A stretch of DNA of 64,000 nt from Xylocopa sonorina. Taxonomy: Eukaryota; Arthropoda; Insecta; Hymenoptera; Apidae. The stretch's first letter is position 1. Every line of letters starts with the position of its first letter. The notes beneath the pieces are model-generated. The model did not search any database and was not told where the DNA came from. It worked only from the letters and a program-made list of their open reading frames with translations. Below are positions 40,986 through 54,045 of the stretch, in pieces. The stretch is from the NCBI RefSeq assembly GCF_050948175.1, contig NW_027490135.1:434001-498000 (forward strand). The letters are read 5' to 3'. Both the position numbers and the translations under genes were made by a program.

Positions 40986-42583
40986 AATGCTTCTTAAAAC
41001 GCGATATCGCATTTCATTTCTATGTTTCATGGTAAGACATAATATGATTTGCGAAGTGTGTGTATTCCAAGTCTACACTTCAAATGAATGTAAATGCGAC
41101 ACTTCCTTGCAAAGAAATAGCGTTTGCAGATGTCTACGTATCGTAGCAATAGATTTCTAATGCTTCTTAGAACGCGATATCGCATCTCATTTCTATGTTT
41201 CATGGTAAGATATAATATGATTTGCGAAGTGTAATGTATTCCTCGTCTACACTTCAAATGAATGTAAATGCGACATTCCTTGCTAGGAAATAGCGTCTGC
41301 AGATGTCTAGGTATCGTAGCAATAGAGTTCAAATGCTTCTTAAAACGCGATATCGCATCTCATTTCTATGTTTCATGATAAGATATAATATTCATTGCGA
41401 AGTGTTATGTATTCCTCGTCTACACTTCAAATGAATGTGAATGCGACACTTCCTCGCTAGGAAATAGCGTTTGCAGATGTCTACGTATCGTAGCAATAGT
41501 GATCTTATGATTCTTACAACGCGATATCGTATCTCATTTCTATGTTTCATGGTAAGATATAATATGATTTGCGAAGTGTTATGTATTCCTCGTCTACACT
41601 ACAAATGAACGTAAATGCGACACTTCCTTGCTAGGAAATGGTCTGCAGATGTCTACGTATCGTAGCAATGGATTACTAATGCTTCTTAGAACGCGATATC
41701 GCATCTCATTTCTATGTTTCATGGTAAGATATGATATGATTTGCGAAGTGTAATGTATTCCTCGTCTACACTTCAAATGAATGTAAATGCGACACTTCCT
41801 TGCTAGGAAATAGCGTTTGCAGATGTCAACGTATCGTAGCAATAGAGTTCTTATGATTCTTAAAACGCGATATCGCATATCATTTCTATGCTTCATGGTA
41901 AGATATAATATGATTTGCGAAGTGTTATGTATTCCTCGTCTACACTTCAAATGAATGTGAATGCGACACTTTCTTCGCTAGGAAATAGCGTTTGCAGATG
42001 TCTACGTATCGTAGCAATAGTGTTCTTATGATTCATACAACGCGATATCGTATCTCATTTCTATGTTTCATGGTAAGATATAATATGATTTGCGAAGTGT
42101 TATGTATTCCTCGTCTACACTTCAAATGAATATAAATGCGACATTTCCTTGCTAGGAAATAGCGTTTGCAGATGTCTACCTATCGTAGCAATAGTGTTCT
42201 AATGCTTGTTAAAACGCGACATCGCATCTCATTTCTATGTTTCATGGTAAGATATAATATGATTTGCGAAGTGCTATGCATTCCTCGTCTGCACTTCGTA
42301 TGAATGTAAATGCGACACTTCCTTGAAAGGAAATAGCGTTTGCAGATGTCTACCTATCGTAGCAGTAGAGTTCCAATGCTTATTAAAACGCGATATCGCA
42401 TCTCATTTCTATGTTTCATGGTAAGATATAATATGATTTGCGAAGTGTGATGTATTCCTCGTCTACAATTCAAATGAATGTAAATGCGACACTTCCTTGA
42501 AAGGAAATAGCGTTTGCAGGTGTCTACCTATCGTAGCAGTAGGGTTCTCATGCTTATTAAAACGCGATATCGCATCTCATTTC
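40945..42583. repeat. Segment Q, copy Q2
   Basis: Copy of Q1 at offset 7,304 with the same four indel alleles (41,053; about 41,271; about 41,634; about 41,968). Private changes include GAACGTAAATG near 41,608 and GCTTGTTAAAACG near 42,205. Its last monomers are also the start of segment P2, so the P and Q boundaries overlap here. Confidence 0.88.
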
Positions 42584-43760
42584 TATGTTTCATGGTAAGA
42601 TATAATATGATTTGCGAAGTGTGTGTATTTCACGTCTACACTTCAAATGAATGTAAATGCGACACTTCCTTGCAAAGAAATAGCGTTTGCAGATGTCTAC
42701 GTATCGTAGCAATGGTTTCCAAATGCTTCCTAGAACGCGATATCGCATCTCATTTCTATGTTTCATGGTAAGATATAATATGATTTGCGAAGTGTAATGT
42801 ATTCCTCGTCTACACCTGACATGAATGTAAATGCGACACTTCCTTGCTAGGAAATAGCGTTTGCAGATGTCTACGTATCGTAGCAATAGTGTCCTTATGA
42901 TTCTTAAAACGCGATATCGCATCTCATTTCTACGTTTCATGGTAAGATATAATATGATTTACGAAGTGTTATGTATTCCTCGTCTACACCTGAAATGAAT
43001 GTAAATGCGACACTTCCTTGCTAGGAAATAGCGTTTGCAGATGTCTACGTATCGTAGCAATAGTGTCCTTATGATTCTTAGAACGCGATATCGCATCTCA
43101 TTTCTACGTTTCATGGTAAGATATAATATGATTTACGAAGTGTTATGTATTCCTCGTCTACACCTGAAATGAATGTAAATGCGACACTTCCTTGCAAGGA
43201 AATAGCGTTTGCATATGTCTACCTATCGTAGCAATAGAGTTCTAATGCTTCTTAAAACGCGATATCGCATCTCATTTCTATGTTCCATGGTAAGATATAA
43301 TATGAATTGCGAAGTGTTATGTATTCCTCGTCTACACTTCAAATGAATGTAAATGCGACACTTCCTTGCAAAGAAATAGCGTTTGCAGATGTCTACGTAT
43401 CGTAGCAATAGGTTTCTAATGCTTCTTAAAACGCGATATCGCATCTCATTTCTATGTTTCATGGTAAGATATAATATGATTTGCCAAGTGTTATGTATTC
43501 CTCGTCTACACTTCAAATGAATGTAAATGCGACATTTACTTGCTAGGAAATAGCGTTTGCAGATGTCTACCAATCGTAGCAATAGAGTTCTAATGCTTCT
43601 TGAAACGCGATATCGCATCTCATTTTTATGTTTCATGGTAGGATATAATATGATTTGCGAAGTGCTATGTATTCCTCGTCTACATTTCATATGAATGTAA
43701 ATGCGACACTTCCTTGCAAGGAAATAGCGTTTGCAGCTGTCTACCTATCGTAGCAATATA
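42385..43760. repeat. Segment P, copy P2, with one extra monomer
   Basis: Copy of P1. Between about 42,990 and 43,165 one monomer (CTACACCTGAAATG with AGTGTCCTTATG) is repeated, raising the offset to P1 from 10,084 to 10,258 (174 bp). Both neighbouring monomers here read TTTACGAAGTG instead of TTTGCGAAGTG (about 42,958 and 43,132), which supports a local one-monomer duplication. Confidence 0.86.
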
Positions 43761-45197
43761 GTTCTTATGATTCTTAAAACGCGGTATCGCAACTCATTTC
43801 TATGTTTCATGGTAAGATATAATATGATTTGCGAAGTGTTGTGTATTCCTCGTCTACACTTCAAATGAATGTGAATGCGACACTTCCTCGCTAGGAAATA
43901 GCGTTTGCAGATGTCTACGTATCGTAGCAATAGTGTTCTTATGATCCTTACAACACGATATCGTATCTCATTTCTATGTTTCATGGTAAGATATAATATG
44001 ATATGCGAAGTGTTATGTATTCCTCGTCTACACTTCAAATGAATGTAAATGCGACACTTCCTTGCTAGGAAATAGCGTCTGCAGATGTCTAGGTATCGTA
44101 GCGATAGAGTTCTAATGCTTCTTAAAGCGCGACATCGCACCTCATTTCTATGTTTCATGATAAGATATAATATGATTTGCGAAGTGTTATGTATTCCACG
44201 TCTACACTTCAAATGAATGTAAATGCGACACTTGCTTGCAAAGAAATAGCGTTAGCAGATGTCTACGTATCGTAGCATTAGAGTTCTAATGCTTCTTAAA
44301 ACGCGATATCGCACCTCATTTCCATGTTTCATGGTAAGATATAATATGATTTGCGAAGTTTTATGTACTCCTCGTCTACACTTCAAATGAATGTAAATGC
44401 GACACTTCCTTGCAAAGATATAGCGTTAGCAGATGTCTACGTATCGTAGCAATAGAGTTCTAATGCTTCATAGAACGCGATATCGCAACTCATTTCTATG
44501 TTTCATGGTAAGATATAATATGATTTGCGAAGTGTTATGTATTCCTCGTCTACACTTCAAATGAATGTGAATGCGACACTTCCTAGCTAGGAAATAGCGT
44601 TTGCAGATGTCTACGTATCGTAGGAATAGTGTTCTTATGATTCTTACAACGCGATATCGTATCTCATTTCTATGTTTCATGGTAAGATATAATATGATAT
44701 GCGAAGTGTTACGTATTCCTCGTCTACACTTCAAATGAATGTAAATGCGACACTTCCTTGCTAGGAAATAGCGTCTGCAGATGTCTAGGTATCGTAGCGA
44801 TAGAGTTCTAATGCTTCTTAAAGCGCGACATCGCACCTCATTTCTATGTTTCATGGTAAGATATAATATGATTTGCGAAGTGTTATGTATTCCACGTCTA
44901 CACATCAAACGAATGTAAATGCGACACTTCCTTGCAAAGAAATAGCGTTTGCAGATGTCTACGTATCGTAGCAATGGTTTCCAAATGCTTCCTAGAACGC
45001 GATATCGCATCTCATTTCTATGTTTCATGGTAAGATATAATATGATTTGCGAAGTGTAATGTATTCCTCGTCTACACTTCAAATGAATGTAAATGCGACA
45101 CTTCCTTGCTAGGAAATAGCGTCTGCAGAGGTCTAGGTATCGTAGCAATAGAGTTCAAATGTTTCTTAAAACCCGATATCGCATCTCATTTCTATGT
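43458..45197. repeat. Higher-order repeat E, copy E4 (10 monomers)
   Basis: Full 10-monomer unit at offset 6,608 from E1 (38 x 174 minus 4), separated from E1-E3 by Q2 and P2. It lacks the GATATGCGGAG change, so it is closer to E1 than to E2/E3 at that site. Private changes: AAGATATAGCG near 44,416 and CGTAGGAATAG near 44,620. Confidence 0.9.
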
Positions 45198-45655
45198 TTC
45201 ATGGTAAGATATAATATGATTTGCGAAGTGTTATGTATTCCTCGTCTACACTTCAAATGAATGTAAATGCGACATTTACTTGCTAGGAAATAGCGTTTGC
45301 AGATGTCTACCAATCGTAGCAATAGAGTTCTAATGCTTCTTGAAACGCGATATCGCATCTCATTTTTATGTTTCATGGTAGGATATAATATGATTTGCGA
45401 AGTGCTATGTATTCCTCGTCTACATTTCATATGAATGTAAATGCGACACTTCCTTGCAAGGAAATAGCGTTTGCAGCTGTCTACCTATCGTAGCAATATA
45501 GTTCTTATGATTCTTAAAACGCGGTATCGCAACTCATTTCTATGTTTCATGGTAAGATATAATATGATTTGCGAAGTGTTGTGTATTCCTCGTCTACACT
45601 TCAAATGAATGTGAATGCGACACTTCCTCGCTAGGAAATAGCGTTTGCAGATGTC
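45198..45655. repeat. Higher-order repeat E, partial copy E5
   Basis: Continues the 1,740-bp period after E4 for about two and a half monomers (GACATTTACTTGC, CATTTTTATG, GCAGCTGTC, AACGCGGTATCGC), then changes to Q-like monomers near 45,656 with the hybrid CTACCAATCG/GTGTTCTTATG. Confidence 0.85.
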
Positions 45656-46239
45656 TACCAATCGTAGCAATAGTGTTCTTATGATTCATACAACGCGATA
45701 TCGTATCTCATTTCTATGTTTCATGGTAAGATATAATATGATTTGCGAAGTGTTATGTATTCCTCGTCTACACTTCAAATGAATATAAATGCGACATTTC
45801 CTTGCTAGGAAATAGCGTTTGCAGATGTCTACCTATCGTAGCAATAGAGTTCTAATGCTTCTTAAAACGCGACATCGCATCTCATTTCTATGTTTCATGG
45901 TAAGATATAATATGATTTGCGAAGTGCTATGCATTCCTCGTCTGCACTTCGTATGAATGTAAATGCGACACTTCCTTGAAAGGAAATAGCGTTTGCAGAT
46001 GTCTACCTATCGTAGCAGTAGAGTTCCAATGCTTATTAAAACGCGATATCGCATCTCATTTCTATGTTTCATGGTAAGATATAATATGATTTGCGAAATG
46101 TTATGTATTCCTCGTCTACACTTCAAATGAATGTAAATGCGACACTTCCTTGCAAAGAAATAGCGTTTGCAGATGTCTACGTATCGTGGCAATAGATTTC
46201 TAATGCTTCTTAAAACGCGATATCGCATCTCATTTCTAT
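45656..46239. repeat. Q-like monomers joining E5 to F0
   Basis: About three monomers that repeat the order seen near 34,710-35,100 and 42,020-42,400: ATTCATACAACG, then GAATATAAATG, then GCACTTCGTATG with TTGAAAGG. They lead into F-type monomers. No other feature is present. Confidence 0.83.
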
Positions 46240-47640
46240 GTTTCATGGTAAGATATAATATGATTTGCGAAGTGTGTGTATTCCACGCCTACACTTCAAA
46301 TGAATGTAAATGCGACACTTCCTTGCAAAGAAATAGCGTTTGCAGATGTCTACGTATCGTAGCAATAGATTTCTAATGCTTCTTAGAACGCGATATCGCA
46401 TCTCATTTCTATGTTTCATGGTAAGATATAATATGATTTGCGAAGTGTAATGTATTCCTCGTCTACACTTGAAACGAATGTAAATGCGACACTTCCTTGC
46501 TAGGAAATAGCGTCTGCAGATGTCTAGGTATCGTAGCAATAGAGTTCAAATGCTTCTTAAAACGCGATATCGCATGTCATTCCTATGTTTCACGGTAAGA
46601 TATAATATGATTTGCGAAGTGTTATGTATTTCTCGACTGCACTTCAAATGAATGTAAATGCGACACTTCCTTGCAAGGAAATAGCGTTTGCAGATGTCTA
46701 CGTATCGTAGCAGTAGAGTTCTAATGCTTATTAAAACGCGATATCGCATCTCATTTCTATGTTTCATGGTAAAATATAATATGATTTGCGAAATGTTATG
46801 TATTCCTCGTCTACACTTCAAATGAATGTAAATGCGACACTTCCTTGCTAGAAAATAGCGTCTGCAGATGTCTAGGTATCGTAGCGATAGAGCTCTAATG
46901 CTTCTTAAAGCGCGGTATCGCACCACATTTCTATGTTTCATGGTAAGATATAATATGATTTGCGAAGTGTTATGTATTCCTCGTCTACACTTCAAATGAA
47001 TGTAAATGCGACACTTCCTTGCAAAGAAATAGCGTTTGCAGATGTCTAGGCATCGTAGCAATAGAGTTCTAATGCTTCTTAAAACGTGATATCGCACCTC
47101 ATTTCCATGTTTCATGGTAAGATATAATATGATTTGCGAAGTGTTATGTATTCCTCGTCTACACTTCAAATGAATGTAAATGCGACATTTCCTTGCTAGG
47201 AAATAGCGTTTGCAGATGTCTCCCTATCGTAGCAATAGAGTTCTAATGCTTCATAAAACGCGATATCGCATCTCATTTATATGTTTCATGGTAAGATATA
47301 ATATGATTTGCGAAGTGCTATGCATTCCTCGTCTACACTTCATATGAATGTAAATGCGACACTTCCTTGAAAGCAAATAGCGTTTGCAGACGTCTACCTA
47401 TATTAGCAGTAGAGTTCTAATGCTTAATAAAACGCGATATCGCATCTCATTTCTATGTTTCATGGTAAGATATAATATGATTTGCGAAGTGTGTGTATTC
47501 CACGTCTACGCTTCAAATGAATGTAAATGCGACACTTCCTTGCAAAGAAATAGCGTTTGCAGATGTCTACGTATCGTAGCAATGGATTTCTAATGCTTCT
47601 TAGAACGCGATATCGCATCTCATTTCTATGTTTCATGATA
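46240..47640. repeat. Segment F, copy F0
   Basis: Shares monomer order with 50,240-51,980, at an offset of 3,997 in the first part and 4,345 in the second, so F1 has two additional monomers. Marks: GTCATTCCTATG near 46,575, GAGCTCTAATG near 46,889, ACCACATTTC near 46,922, CTAGGCATCG near 47,046, CATTTATATG near 47,275 and CAGACGTCTACC near 47,387. Two 173-bp deletion monomers lie here (46,269 and 47,486). Confidence 0.87.
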
Positions 47641-50029
47641 AGATATAATATGATTTGCGAAGTGTAATGTATTCCTCGTCTACACTTCAAATGAATGTAA
47701 ATGCGACACTTCCTTGCTAGGAAATAGCGTCTGCAGATGTCTAGGTATCGTAGCAATAGAGTTCAAATGTTTCTTAAAACCCGATATCGCATCTCATTTC
47801 TATGTATCATGGTAGGATATAATATGATTTGCGAAGTGTTATGTATTCCTCGACTGCACTTCAAATGAATGTAAATGCGACACTTCCTTGCAAGGAAATA
47901 GCGTTTGCAGATGTCTACGTATCGTAGCAATAGAGTTCTTATGATTCTTAAAACGCGATATCGCAGCTCATTTCTATGTATCATGGTAGGATATAATATG
48001 ATTTGCGAAGTGTTATGTATTCCTCGACTGCACTTCAAATGAATGTAAATGCGACACTTCCTTGCAAGGAAATAGCGTTTGCAGATGTCTACGTGTCGTA
48101 GCAATAGAGTTCTTATGATTCTTAAAACGCGATATCGCATCTCATTTCTATGTTTCATGGTAAGATATAATATGATTTGCGATGTTTTATGTACTCCTCG
48201 TCTACACTTCAAATGAATGTAAATGCGACATTTCCTTGCTAGGAAATAGCGTTTGCAGATGTCTACCTACCGTAGCAATAGAGTTCTAATGCTTCTTAAA
48301 ACGCGATATCGCATCTCATTTCTATGTTTCATGGTAAGATATAATATGATTTGCGAAGTGCTATGCATTCCTCGTCTGCACTTCATATGAATGTAAATGC
48401 GACACTTCCTTGAAAGGAAATAGCGTTTGCAGATGTCTACCTATAGTAGCAGTAGAGTTCTAATGCTTATTAAAACGCGATATCGCATCTCATTTCTATG
48501 TTTCATGGTAAAATATAATATGATTTGCGAAATGTTATGTATTCCTCGTCTACACTTCAAATGAATGTAAATGCGACACTTCCTTGCAAGGAAAGAGCGT
48601 TTGCAGATGTCTACGTATCATAGCAATAGAGTTCAAATGCTTCTTAAAACGCGATATCGCCTCTCCTTTCTGTGTTTTATGGTAAGATATAATATTATTT
48701 GCGAAGTGTGTGTATTCCACGTCTACACTTCAAATGAATGTAAATGCGACATTTCCTTGCTAGGAAATAGCGTCTGCAGATGTCTAGGTATCGTAGCGAT
48801 AGGGTTCTAATGCTTCTAAAAACGCGATATCGCATCTCATTTCTATGTTTCATGGTAGGATATAATATGATTTGCGAAGTGTTATGTATTCCTCGTCTAC
48901 ACTTCAAATGAATGTAAATGCGACACTTCCTTGAAAGGAAATAGCGTTTGCAGATGTCTACCTATCGTAGCAGTAGAGTTCTAATGCTTATTAAAACGCG
49001 ATATCGAATCTCATTTCTATGTTTCATGGTAAGATATAATATGATTTGCGAAGTGTGTGTATTCCACGTCTACGCTTCAAATGAATGTAAATGCGACACT
49101 TCCTTGCAAAGAAATAGCGTTTGCAGATGTCTACGTATCGTAGCAATGGATTTCTAATGCTTCTTAGAACGCGATATCGCATCTCATTTCTATGTTTCAT
49201 GATAAGATATAATATGATTTGCGAAGTGTAATGTATTCCTCGTCTACACTTCAAATGAATTTAAATGCGACACTTCCTTGCTAGGAAATAGCGTCTGCAG
49301 ATGTCTAGGTATCGTAGCAATAGAGTTCAAATGTTTCTTAAAACCCGGTATCGCATCTCATTTCTATGTTTCATGGTAGGATATAATATGATTTGCGAAG
49401 TGTTATGTATTCCTCGTCTACACTTCAAATGAATGTAAATGCGACACTTCCTTGAAAGGAAATAGCGTTTGCAGATGTCTACCTATCGTAGCAGTAGAGT
49501 TCTAATGCTTATTAAAACGCGATATCGAATCTCATTTCTATGTTTCATGGTAAGATATAATATGATTTGCGAAGTGTGTGTATTCCACGTCTACGCTTCA
49601 AATGAATGTAAATGCGACACTTCCTTGCAAAGAAATAGCGTTTGCAGATGTCTACGTATCGTAGCAATGGATTTCTAATGCTTCTTAGAACGCGATATCG
49701 CATCTCATTTCTATGTTTCATGATAAGATATAATATGATTTGCGAAGTGTAATGTATTCCTCGTCTACACTTCAAATGAATGTAAATGCGACACTTCCTT
49801 GCTAGGAAATAGCGTCTGCAGATGTCTAGGTATCGTAGCAATAGAGTTCAAATGTTTCTTAAAACACGATATCGCATCTCATTTCTATGTTTCATGGTAG
49901 GATATAATATGATTTGCGAAGTGTTATGTATTCCTCGACTGCACTTCAAATGAATGTAAATGCGACACTTCCTTGCAAGGAAATAGCGTTTGCAGATGTC
50001 TACGTATCGTAGCAATAGAGTTCTTATGA
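47641..50029. repeat. F-type block with a dimer duplication and a 521-bp trimer duplication
   Basis: Near 47,800-48,110 one monomer type (GTATCATGGTAGG, CTCGACTGCAC) occurs twice in succession. From about 48,850 a three-monomer unit of 521 bp (3 x 174 minus 1) is repeated in tandem: GAAGTGTGTG lies at 49,050 and 49,571. Both copies carry ATATCGAATC, CTACGCTTC and GGATTTCTAATG. Differences include ACCCGGTATC near 49,343 versus ACACGATATC near 49,864. Confidence 0.87.
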
Positions 50030-53000
50030 TTCTTAAAACGCGATATCGCATCTCATTTCTATGTTTCATGGTAAGATATAATATGATTTGTGAAGTGTTA
50101 TGTATTCCTCGTCTACACTTCAAATGAATGTAAATGCGACATTTCCTTGCTAGGAAATAGCGTCTGCAGATGTCTAGGTATCGTAGCGATATAGTTCTAA
50201 TGCTTCTTAAAACGCGATATCGCATCTCATTTCTATGTTTCATGGTAAGATATAATATGATTTGCGAAGTGTGTGTATTCTACGTCTACACTTCAAATGA
50301 ATGTAAATGCGACACTTCCTTGCAAAGAAATAGCGTTTGCAGATGTCTACGTATCGTAGCAATAGATTTCTAATGCTTCTTAGAACGCGATATCGCATCT
50401 CATTTCTATGTTTCATGGTAAGATATAATATGATTTGCGAAGTGTAATGTATTCCTCGTCTACACTTGAAATGAATGTAAATGCGACACTTCCTTGCTAG
50501 GAAATAGCGTCTGCAGATGTCTAGGTATCGTAGCAATAGAGTTCAAATGCTTCCTAAAACGCGATATCGCATGTCATTCCTATGTTTCATGGTAAGATAT
50601 AATATGATTTGCGAAGAGTTATGTATTTCTCGACTGCACTTCAAATGAATGTAAATGCGACACTTCCTTGCAAGGAAATAGGGTTTGCAGATGTCTACGT
50701 ATCGTAGCAGTAGAGTTCTTATGATTCTTAAAACGCGACATCGCATCTCATTTCTATGTTTCATGGTAAGATATAATATGATTTGCGAAGTGTAATGTAT
50801 TCCTCGTCTACACTTGAAATGAATGTAAATGCGACACTTCCTTGCTAGGAAATAGCGTTTGCAGATGTCTAGCTATCGCAGCAATAGAGTTCTAATGCTT
50901 CTTAAAATGCGATATCGCATCTCATTTCTATGTTTCATGGTAAGATATAATATGATTTGCGAAGTGCTATGCATTCCTCGTCTGCACTTCATATGAATGT
51001 AAATGCGACACTTCCTTGAAAGGAAATAGCGTTTGCAGATGTCTACCTATCGTAGCAGTAGAGTTCTAATGCTTATTAAAACGCGATATCGCATCTCATT
51101 TCTATGTTTCATGGTAAAATATAATATGATTTGCGAAATGTTATGTATTCCTCGTCTACACTTCAAATGAATGTAAATGCGACACTTCCATGCTAGAAAA
51201 TAGCGTCTGCAGATGGCTAGGTATCGTAGCGATAGAGCTCTAATGCTTCTTAAAGCGCGATATCGCACCACATTTCTATGTTTCATGGTAAGATATAATA
51301 TGATTTGCGAAGTGTTATGTATTCCTCGTCTACACTTCAAATGAATGTAAATGCGACACTTCCTTGCAAAGAAATAGCGTTTGCAGATGTCTAGGCATCG
51401 TAGCAATAGAGTTCTAATACTTCTTAAAACGTGATATCGCACCTCATTTCCATGTTTCATGGTAAGATATAATATGATTTGCGAAGTGTTATGTCTTCCT
51501 CGTCTACACTTCAAATGAATGTAAATGCGACATTTCCTTGCTAGGAAATAGCGTTTGCAGATGTCTACCTATCGTAGCAATAGAGTTCTAATGCTTCTTA
51601 AAACGCGATATCGCATCTCATTTATATGTTTCATGGTAAGATATAATATGATTTGCGAAGTGCTATGCATTCCTCGTCTACACTTCATATGAATGTAAAT
51701 GCGACACTTCCTTGAAAGCAAATAGCGTTTGCAGACGTCTACCTATATCAGCAGTAGAGTTCTAATGCTTATTAAAACGCGATATCGCATCTCATTTCTA
51801 TGTTTCATGGTAAGATATAATATGATTTGCGAAGTGTGTGTATTCCACTTCTACACTTCATATGAATGTAAATGCGACACTTCCTTGCAAAGAAATAGCA
51901 TTTGCAGATGTCTACGTATCGTAGCAATGGATTTCTAATGCTTCTTAGAACGCGATATCGCATCTCATTTCTATGTTTCATGGTAAGATATAACATGATT
52001 TGCGAAGTGTTATGTATTCCTCGACTGCACTTCAAATGAATGTAAATGCGACACTTCCTTGCAATAAAATAGCGTTTGCAGATGTCTACGTATCGTAGCA
52101 ATAGAGTTCTTATGATTCTTAAAACGCGATATCGCATCTCATTTCTATGTTTCATGGTAAGATATAATATGATTTGCGAAGCGTTATGTATTCCTCGTCT
52201 ACACTTCAAATGAATGTAAATGCGACATTGACATGCTAGGAAATAGCGTCTGCAGATGTCTAGGTATCGTAGCGATAGAGTTCTAATGCTTCTTAAAACG
52301 CGATATCGCATCTCATTTCTATGTTTCATGGTAAGATATAATATGATTTGCGAAGTGTTATGTATTCCTCGTCTACACGTCAAATGAATGTGAATGCGAC
52401 GCTTCCTTGCAAGGAAATAGCGTTTGCAGATGTCTACGTACCGTAGCAATAGAGTTCTAATGCTTCTTAAAACGCGTTATCGCACCTCATTTCCATGTTT
52501 CATGGTAAGATATAATATGATTTGCGAAGTGTTATGTATTCCTCGTCTACACTTCGTGTGAATGTTAATGCGACACTTCCTTGCAAGGAAAGAGCGTTTG
52601 CAGGTGTCTACGTATCTTAGCAATAGAGTTCTTATGATTCTTAAAACGCGATATCGCATCTCATTTCTATGTTTCATGGTAAGATATAATATGATTTGTG
52701 AAGTTTTATGTACTCCTCGCCTACACTTCAAATGAATGTAAATGCGACACTTGCTTGAAAGGAAATAGCGTCTGCAGATGTCTAGGTATCGTAGCGATAG
52801 AGTTCTAATGCTTCTCAAAACACAATATCGCATCTCATTTCTATGTTTCATGGTAAGATATAATATGATTTGCGAAGTGTGATGTATTCTTCGTCTACAC
52901 TTGAAATGAATGTAAATGCGACTCTTCCTTGCAAAGAAATAGCGTTTGCAGATGTCCACCTATCGTAGCAGTAGAGTTCTAATGCTTATTAAAACGCGAT

Positions 53001-53050
53001 ATCGCATCTCATTTCTATGTTTCATGGTAAGATATAATATGATTTGCGAA
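50030..53050. repeat. Segment F, copy F1
   Basis: Matches 56,292-59,140 at offset 6,262 (36 x 174 minus 2) up to about 52,540, then at 6,088 because F1 has one extra monomer (CTTCGTGTGAATG, GAAAGAGCG, near 52,552-52,600). Marks: CATGCTAGAAAATAG (about 51,189), TATGTCTTCC (about 51,490), TTGCAATAAAATAG (about 52,060) and ACGCGTTATCGC (about 52,473). It contains 173-bp monomers at 50,266 and 51,831. Confidence 0.9.
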
Positions 53051-54045
53051 GTGTCATGTATTCCTCGTCTACACTTCAAATGAATGTGAATGCGACACTT
53101 CCTTGCTAGGAAATAGCGCCTGCAGATGTCTAGGTATCGTAGCAATATAGTTCAAATGCTTCTTAAAACGCGATATCGCATCTCATTTCTATGTTTCATG
53201 GTAAGATATAATATGATTTGCGAAGTGTTATGTATTCCTCGTCTACACTTCAAATGAATGTGAATGCGACGCTTCCTTGCAAGGAAATGGCGTTTGCAGA
53301 TGTCTACGTACCGTAGCAATAGAGTTCCAATGCTTCTTAAAACGCGATATCGCATCTCATTTCTATGTTTCATGGTAAGATATAATATGATTTGCGAAGC
53401 GTTATGTATTCCTCCTCTACACTTCAAATGAATGTAAATGCGAACCTTCCTTGCAAAGAAATAGCGTTTGCAGATGTCTACGTGTCGTAGCAATAGATAT
53501 CTAATGCTTCTTAAATCGCGATATCGCATCTCATTTCTATGTTTCATGGTAAGATATAATATGATTTGCGAAGTGTTATGTATTCCTCGTCTACACTTCA
53601 AATGAATGTGAATGCGACACTTCCTCGCTAGGAAATAGCGTTTGCAGATGTCTACGTATCGTAGCAATAGAGTTCTTATGATTCTTAGAACGCGATATTG
53701 CATCTCATTTCTATGTTTCATGGTAAGATATAATATGATTTGCGAAGTGTTATGTATTCCTCGTCTACACTTCAAAGGAATGTAAATGCGACACTTCCTT
53801 GCAAGGAAAGAGCGTTTGCAGATGTCTACGTATCGTAGAAATAGAGTTCTTATGATTCTTAAAACGCGATATCGCATCCCATTTCTATGTTTCATGGTAA
53901 GATATAATATGATTTGCGAAGTGTTATGTATTCCAAGTCTACACTTCAAATGAATGTAAATGCGACACTTCCTTGCAAAGAAATAGCGTTTGCAGATGTC
54001 TACGCATCGTAGCAATAGAGTTCTAATGCTTCTTAAAACGTGATA
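53051..54045. repeat. Segment G, copy G1
   Basis: Shares with 59,145-59,660 (offset 5,740) the run GCGAACCTTCC, GATATCTAATG/AATCGCGAT, GAACGCGATATTGC, CAAAGGAATG and CGTAGAAATAG. It lacks the monomer with TGGCTAGG and GCGAGTGAG found in G2 to G4, so the last unit matches at offset 5,914. It ends by running into the divergent island. Confidence 0.87.

Larger units (their letters stand above)
33965..41281. repeat. 1-bp deletion allele (GCGACATTCC), two copies
   Basis: GCGACACTTCC or GCGACATTTCC is shortened to GCGACATTCC near 33,967 and 41,271, at the Q1/Q2 spacing of 7,304 bp. It follows a 173-bp monomer in both places. Confidence 0.92.
34330..41642. repeat. 2-bp deletion allele (GGAAATGGTCTGC), three copies
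   Basis: GGAAATAGCGTCTGC is shortened to GGAAATGGTCTGC near 34,330, 35,721 and 41,634. Spacings of 1,391 and 5,913 bp are those of the surrounding Q duplications, so a single event was copied. Confidence 0.93.
34661..41985. repeat. 1-bp insertion allele (GACACTTTCTTCGC), three copies
   Basis: GACACTTCCTCGC becomes GACACTTTCTTCGC, one base longer, near 34,661, 36,052 and 41,966. It lies two monomers downstream of each 2-bp deletion, so the pair changes the 8-monomer unit length by minus 1, which gives the 1,391-bp period. Confidence 0.92.
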
